A program made the translations under genes and the position numbers. This document shows positions 59,945 through 64,000 of a stretch of DNA of 64,000 bases, in pieces. Location of the stretch: assembly GCF_002898515.1 (NCBI RefSeq), contig NZ_PPFX01000012.1, positions 26,700 through 90,699 on the forward strand, in the 5' to 3' direction. Positions within the stretch are counted from its first letter, which is position 1; every line of letters begins with the position of its first letter. The notes beneath the pieces are model-generated. The model did no database searches, was not told where the DNA came from, and was given only the letters and a program-made list of their open reading frames with translations. The stretch comes from Geothermobacter hydrogeniphilus. GTDB taxonomy: Bacteria; Desulfobacterota; Desulfuromonadia; Desulfuromonadales; Geothermobacteraceae.

Positions 59945-60281
59945 CACTGAGTCTCCTTCCACCGCGCCGAAGAATCCGAACAGCGAGACCGCGGGCTCTC
60001 CACCGCTCGGTCCGGCAACCTGAAAACTGGGGAATCGATGGTTGTTACCGGCCCCCACAGACTAGCGCGGAAGTCTTAAGCCTGCCTGAAGATAGCCGAC
60101 ACACCCTTAAGGCAACCTTAAGGATTGCCTGTTACATCTTGCTGTCGGCGATGGGGGGTTTCTGCTTCTTTCTACCCAAGGCCCCTGAGTAGCTGCAACA
60201 AGCTGACCGTAGAGTGGACTGGCATGGCTAGGTTCCGCTCATAGGTTGAAAAACCGAGCCCGATGGAGTTTCAATCGAACT
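59945..60281. other. 337-bp divergent region between PepSY operon and second RND set
   Basis: Contains the PmrA-like boxes. Base composition falls from here to the window end, marking a possible boundary of transferred DNA. No further gene is seen. Confidence 0.55.
60075..60122. promoter_or_regulatory. Two PmrA-type direct-repeat boxes
   Basis: CTTAAG-CCTGC-CTGAAG (60075-60091) and CTTAAG-GCAAC-CTTAAG (60106-60122) match the PmrA/BasR pattern of two hexamers with a 5-nt spacer. The boxes are 31 bp apart (about three helical turns) and 130-180 bp upstream of the PepSY start. Confidence 0.65.
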
Positions 60282-61742
60282 ATGGTGGAAAGTGGGTTTT
60301 TAGGATCAGGACAATATCTTGCAAAATGGGCACGCTGCTGGCGATATGTAGGCGCTTTTTTGCTCCTTGTTACCGTCAATGGCTGTGCCGCATACCGCCC
60401 GATGCCCATCACCGAGGAGGGGGTTCGTGCCAGGTTGCAGCCTCCTGACATGGCACAGGTGCGAGCTCTTGCGCGTGAAATCAAACATCCGATTCTCCAC
60501 CCGATTGAGCTGAAGGCGGATGAGGGACTCTCACCTGACGGTGCGGCCGTTCTGGCGGTTTTGCTGAATCCATCCCTGCGTGCGATTCGCGATCAGAGAG
60601 CACTGTCGGGCGCACTGGTACTCGATGCAGGTTTATTGCCTAATCCTGAATTGACTTACAGCCTTGACGTGCCGACAGGCGGCGACACGGCTGGCAGAGT
60701 AAACGCCTTTGGCTTGGGTTTGAACTGGAATGTGACGTCTCTCATCTCTCGATCTTCAAGAGTACGGGAGGCAAAAGCACAAAGTGAGGCCATTGATTTG
60801 GATATTGCCTGGCAAGAGTGGCAGGTCGCCCAAGGGGCCAAGGCAGCCGTCTACCAATTGTCGAGCCTGCAGAGTCAAATCGCGCTGCTTGAGCAAGTTC
60901 GTCAACAGTTAGTGGAAAATCTGGAACATGTCCGGGAAGCGGTCTCGAATGGTTTCATGACCGCAAGCGATTTGAATTCAGTCCAGACCGCCAATTCAAG
61001 TGTAAATGAGCGACTGCTCTCGCTTGAAAAACAGGCCGACCAACAACGACTGAAGCTTCTGCGACTACTGGGACTCCCGGCGAATTCACAGATCCGTTTG
61101 AGTAAAACACTTCCTCTGCCATCCAGGACTATCTTGCCGAATACGTCTTTAATGGACGGGCTGGAGGAAAGGCGTTTGGATCTTCTCGCATTGCGCCATG
61201 GGTACGACAGCCAGGAGGCTGCAGTTCGGACGGCCGTGCTGGAGCAATTTCCAAGGATCAACGTCGGCCCGACGATCAACAGAGACACCGACAACTTACG
61301 GACCACTGGATTCAGCCTAAGCATCGAGTTGCCGATTTTTAACCGAGGCCAGGGGAAAATAGCAGTCGAGCGAGCTACTCGAAAGAAGCTTTACGATGAG
61401 TACATAACCCGTGTTTTTGAAACCCGTTCCGACATTGAACAAATTGAATCCGGTATTCGGTTCCTGGGCGAGCAGATTGCCGCCTCCCAAGCAACGGAAA
61501 CTGATCTTGGGAGGCTGGTGGATAACTATCGCAGGGCTTTGGCTGATGGACGAGCCAATGCCCTGGTCTATTACGCCGGATGGACTGATCTAATCGACGC
61601 GCAGATAAAAGTTGTTGATCTCAAAGGTCAGCTTGCTCAGGCAGTGGTCGCGCTCGAGCTGGCATCGGGCTTTTATAAAATTCCGGGAACAGACCAGTCG
61701 TCGGAAGCGGTATCGACAGAGGCCGGAATGGAGAAAAAATAA
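60282..61742 (+). CDS. TolC-family outer-membrane efflux lipoprotein
   Basis: About 486 aa. The start is uncertain: the ATG at 60282 is chosen, a TTG at 60246 is possible, and neither has a good binding site. A lipobox VTVNGCAAYRP follows a hydrophobic segment. OEP features: LNPSLRAIRDQRA, LLPNPELTYSLD, LSIELPIFNRGQG and IDAQIKVVDLKGQLAQAVVALE. Its stop overlaps the adaptor start. GC is visibly lower than in the rest of the window. Confidence 0.88.
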   Translation: MVESGFLGSGQYLAKWARCWRYVGAFLLLVTVNGCAAYRPMPITEEGVRARLQPPDMAQVRALAREIKHPILHPIELKADEGLSPDGAAVLAVLLNPSLRAIRDQRALSGALVLDAGLLPNPELTYSLDVPTGGDTAGRVNAFGLGLNWNVTSLISRSSRVREAKAQSEAIDLDIAWQEWQVAQGAKAAVYQLSSLQSQIALLEQVRQQLVENLEHVREAVSNGFMTASDLNSVQTANSSVNERLLSLEKQADQQRLKLLRLLGLPANSQIRLSKTLPLPSRTILPNTSLMDGLEERRLDLLALRHGYDSQEAAVRTAVLEQFPRINVGPTINRDTDNLRTTGFSLSIELPIFNRGQGKIAVERATRKKLYDEYITRVFETRSDIEQIESGIRFLGEQIAASQATETDLGRLVDNYRRALADGRANALVYYAGWTDLIDAQIKVVDLKGQLAQAVVALELASGFYKIPGTDQSSEAVSTEAGMEKK

Positions 61743-62842
61743 TGAAGAACAAATTTCTTACAATCCTGCTGATGGTTGTCGTGTTCATCGGATTTGGAGC
61801 CTATGTCCTGTTGCATATCGAACCCCGGGATTCGGTCGCAGGAAAAATCACCACCGATTCATCATCCGCCCCCGGGCCGCTGATCAGCACCGCATATCCT
61901 GCTAAGCGCACTTTCACACGTAAGGTCCCTTGGGTCGGCACATTGGAATCGCAGGCATCCATTGAATTGACCGCTCTCGTGGCGGGGCGGGTCGAGGCCA
62001 TTGACGCCGAGGATCAACGCCCTGTCAAAATGGGGCAATCCGTCATACGGTTGGGAGGCCCGCAAATCGAAGATACCCACGCCAGACTCACGGCCCAGAT
62101 CGAATCCCTGAAAATACAGGTTCAACTTAGCCAGGAAACACTCGTGCGCCTTGAAGAGAACCTCAAGACCCGGCTTTCGACCAAGGCTCAGGTGGCTGCG
62201 GCGCAGGAAACGAAGGTCAAACTGGAGACGCAGTTGCGCGATGCGCGGTTGAACCTGAAAATCTTAAATCGGCAAAGCCATATGACCGCGCCCATGAATG
62301 GGATATTTACCAATCGGCGGGTTAGTGTGGGGCAGGAAGTAGCCGCCGGTCAGGTTGTCGGCGACGTCATCGATACGGGTCGGCTGCGGGTCAAAGCGTC
62401 TCTTTTTCCTCCACGGGACCTTGAGTTGCGAGGCAGGGAGGCGTCCGTTCGCTTGAACGAAAGCCAAACGGTCACCGGCATAGTCAGGCAGGTTTTTCCG
62501 CTGGCTTCCAGTACTGGCGCCGTGACGGTGTGGATTGAAGGGCCACAAATAGACACGCGACTGCGACCCGGTCAAACGGTCGGGGGGGAAATCGTGGTTC
62601 AACCGAGATCCGGCGTCCTGGCGGTACCGGAATCGGCAATCGTTTATGACGCTCAGGACCATCCGTTTTTGTTCGTCGGTAAAGACGGTACCTATGAGCG
62701 CCTCGGCATCCAAACAGGAATGGCGCAAGACGGCTGGGTTGAGATCCTTTCCGGATTGAGAGGGGACCAGTTGGTCGTTGTCAGGGGAGCTTATGAGCTT
62801 TTCTACCGAAAATTCAATGAGCAGTTCAAGGTGCAGGATTAA
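61742..62842 (+). CDS. RND efflux periplasmic adaptor
   Basis: 366 aa. One N-terminal anchor helix (FLTILLMVVVFIGFGAYVLL), then lipoyl halves (LVAGRVEAIDAEDQRPVKMG; MTAPMNGIFTNRRVSVGQEV), helical hairpin and beta-barrel domains, ending with GLRGDQLVVVRGAYELFY. HlyD/CusB-like. No His-rich ends, unlike the adaptor at 3101. Three bases before the pump gene. Confidence 0.88.
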   Translation: MKNKFLTILLMVVVFIGFGAYVLLHIEPRDSVAGKITTDSSSAPGPLISTAYPAKRTFTRKVPWVGTLESQASIELTALVAGRVEAIDAEDQRPVKMGQSVIRLGGPQIEDTHARLTAQIESLKIQVQLSQETLVRLEENLKTRLSTKAQVAAAQETKVKLETQLRDARLNLKILNRQSHMTAPMNGIFTNRRVSVGQEVAAGQVVGDVIDTGRLRVKASLFPPRDLELRGREASVRLNESQTVTGIVRQVFPLASSTGAVTVWIEGPQIDTRLRPGQTVGGEIVVQPRSGVLAVPESAIVYDAQDHPFLFVGKDGTYERLGIQTGMAQDGWVEILSGLRGDQLVVVRGAYELFYRKFNEQFKVQD

Positions 62843-62845
62843 GGC

Positions 62846-63976
62846 ATGCGTAAGTTTCTTCAACTGACTATCGCCAATCCCATTGCAGTCATTCTGTTTG
62901 TCGTTGTTGTCGCCTGGGGAGGCATCTTCGCCCTGCTGCATTTGCCTGTGGGGCTGTTTCCGGGACTGGATGTGCCGGTCGTAAACATTATTTCCCATGA
63001 TCCCGGAACCGCGTCCGAGGACATGGAGCTGCTCATCACCCGTCCCATCGAGGACCGCATTCGTGCAATTCCCGGTGTGCGGCGCGTATCCTCTACCTCT
63101 GTCGAGGGGATTTCTCAGATTACCGCCGAGTTCGCTTGGGGGACTCGGTTGACTGACGCCAGGCAACTTGTCCAGGCGGAGCTGTCGTCCGTGCAAAGCG
63201 ATCTGCCGGCTGGAGTAACGCCACGGCTGGAAAATATCGGGACCACGCTTCAGGAGGTTGCCGGGTACGTGGTTTACGGCGCGGGAGACCCGGTTGATCT
63301 GCGTGCCACAGTGCAGTTGAATCTATCCAGCCGTCTGATGGGCGTGGAAGGGGTTTCCCGAGTGGAGGTGCTGGGCGGTGATGAGCCGGCCTTTGTCGTT
63401 CACGTCCGCCCCGAGGCACTGTCCCGTTTACATTTAACTATCAGTGATGTGACAGCCGCGCTAGCCAGGTATAACCGGGTGGCGGCGGCCGACTTCATCA
63501 ATAGAGGGTCGCGGGAGTACCTTATTCGCGGTGACAGTCGACTTCAGACCATCTCCGATGTTCTTTCGGTGCCGGTGGTTGCAAATGGTGCCGACTCCGT
63601 TCTTCTCAAAGATATCGCAACCGTTACGTCTGGGCGCGTACCGCGTCATTACACAGTGCATGGAAATGGCTTGCCGGCGGTTTCGTTTGTTGTCTTTAAG
63701 CAGCCTAATGCCAGCACAATTGATGTTGTTCGCGGCGTTGATCGTGAACTGAAGGAATTTAGCTCCCTTCTGCCTAAGGGCACCCAGATTAAAAAATTTT
63801 ACGATCAGTCCAATATCGTGACCGAGGCATGCGATTCCCTATTTCACGATCTGATTGTCGGTGCATTGCTTGCCGCCGCTGTGCTTTTTTTCTGGCTCGT
63901 CAGCAGAATCTGTGGAGATAATCAGGTTCCGGCAACTTGCCAAGCTCGTGATATAGGGCGATTTGCAGGCATTTGA
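62846..63976 (+). CDS. RND efflux pump, N-terminal fragment (truncated near 63.9 kb)
   Basis: 376 aa against about 1030 expected. Residues 1-345 match an RND pump: first helix (IAVILFVVVVAWGGIFAL), LFPGLDVPVVNIISHDPG, periplasmic porter subdomains, KFYDQSNIVTEA and start of TM2 (GALLAAAVLFFWL). After about 63900 the frame reads unrelated sequence (ICGDNQVPATCQARD) and stops. The break suggests an inserted element or deletion whose other side lies outside the window. Confidence 0.85.
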   Translation: MRKFLQLTIANPIAVILFVVVVAWGGIFALLHLPVGLFPGLDVPVVNIISHDPGTASEDMELLITRPIEDRIRAIPGVRRVSSTSVEGISQITAEFAWGTRLTDARQLVQAELSSVQSDLPAGVTPRLENIGTTLQEVAGYVVYGAGDPVDLRATVQLNLSSRLMGVEGVSRVEVLGGDEPAFVVHVRPEALSRLHLTISDVTAALARYNRVAAADFINRGSREYLIRGDSRLQTISDVLSVPVVANGADSVLLKDIATVTSGRVPRHYTVHGNGLPAVSFVVFKQPNASTIDVVRGVDRELKEFSSLLPKGTQIKKFYDQSNIVTEACDSLFHDLIVGALLAAAVLFFWLVSRICGDNQVPATCQARDIGRFAGI

Positions 63977-64000
63977 GGGTTCGAAACCCGTAGGCTTTTC
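63911..64000. mobile_element. Possible start of an inserted element interrupting the RND gene
   Basis: Sequence after TGTGGAGATAATCAGG (from 63911) has no RND character and begins with a TGTGG-like end seen in some transposons. No transposase or second end is in the window, so the nature is unproven; it could instead be a deletion junction. Confidence 0.25.

Noticed and set aside
63973..63992. GGTTCGAAACCC resembling a tRNA T-arm
   Set aside because: Stem does not extend to five pairs and no acceptor or anticodon arm is present.

Overview
The window is GC-rich, densely packed Gram-negative DNA. The combination of two cytochrome c maturation systems, sigma-54 control, selenocysteine use, a Cys-type CcmE and several metal efflux sets suggests a metal- or sulfur-respiring member of the Desulfuromonadales/Desulfobacterota. 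That placement is inferred from gene content only. No rRNA, tRNA, CRISPR array or complete insertion sequence was seen.

Layout. 1-9175 (minus strand): a small Cys-containing secreted protein, ResB and CcsA (cytochrome c maturation System II), a second small secreted protein, then a CusCBA-type RND efflux set, behind a good sigma-54 promoter. 9349-12715: a hybrid histidine kinase, a CadC-like ArsR sensor, and a metal permease read through an in-frame UGA. 12777-16609: a nucleoside phosphorylase and a kinase/NtrC-type regulator pair whose regulator gene is frameshifted in a G run. 16638-22714: a probable enhancer, a sigma-54 promoter and a System I ccm operon (ccmE-F-H-I-A-B-C and a CcmD-TPR fusion). 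22809-25487: a mer operon (merR, merB, merT, merP, a UGA-containing 2Fe-2S metallochaperone-like gene, a small Cys-rich gene, merF) with no merA. 25631-37212: fatty-acid beta-oxidation genes with two acyl-CoA ligases and a TetR regulator. 37367-43359: selD (itself UGA-containing), a TauE/SafE permease, a Cu(I) ATPase, and a second MerR locus. 43431-51010: serine dehydratase, a PiT transporter, acetolactate synthase, and arginase plus a LOR/SDH-type ornithine cyclodeaminase. 51139-60122: an LtaS-like enzyme and a PepSY/two-component/PAP2/DedA/MFS envelope cluster preceded by two PmrA-like boxes. 60282-63976: a second RND efflux set with lower GC, whose pump gene is truncated near the window end.

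Main result. Three genes contain an in-frame UGA that standard gene calling would read as a stop: selD (37418), a SO_0444/ArsP_1-type permease (12098) and a small BFD/CopZ-like protein inside the mer operon (25005). In each, family-like sequence continues in frame. A stem-loop lies 12-13 nt after the UGA with GU in its apical loop about 20-22 nt downstream, which fits a bacterial SECIS. SelD supplies independent evidence that the organism makes selenocysteine. The other two appear to place selenocysteine in thiol-rich metal-binding positions, which suggests selenium-based soft-metal (Hg, Cu, Zn) handling.

Other themes: both cytochrome c maturation clusters carry sigma-54-type promoters, and the two MerR loci share the same operator core.
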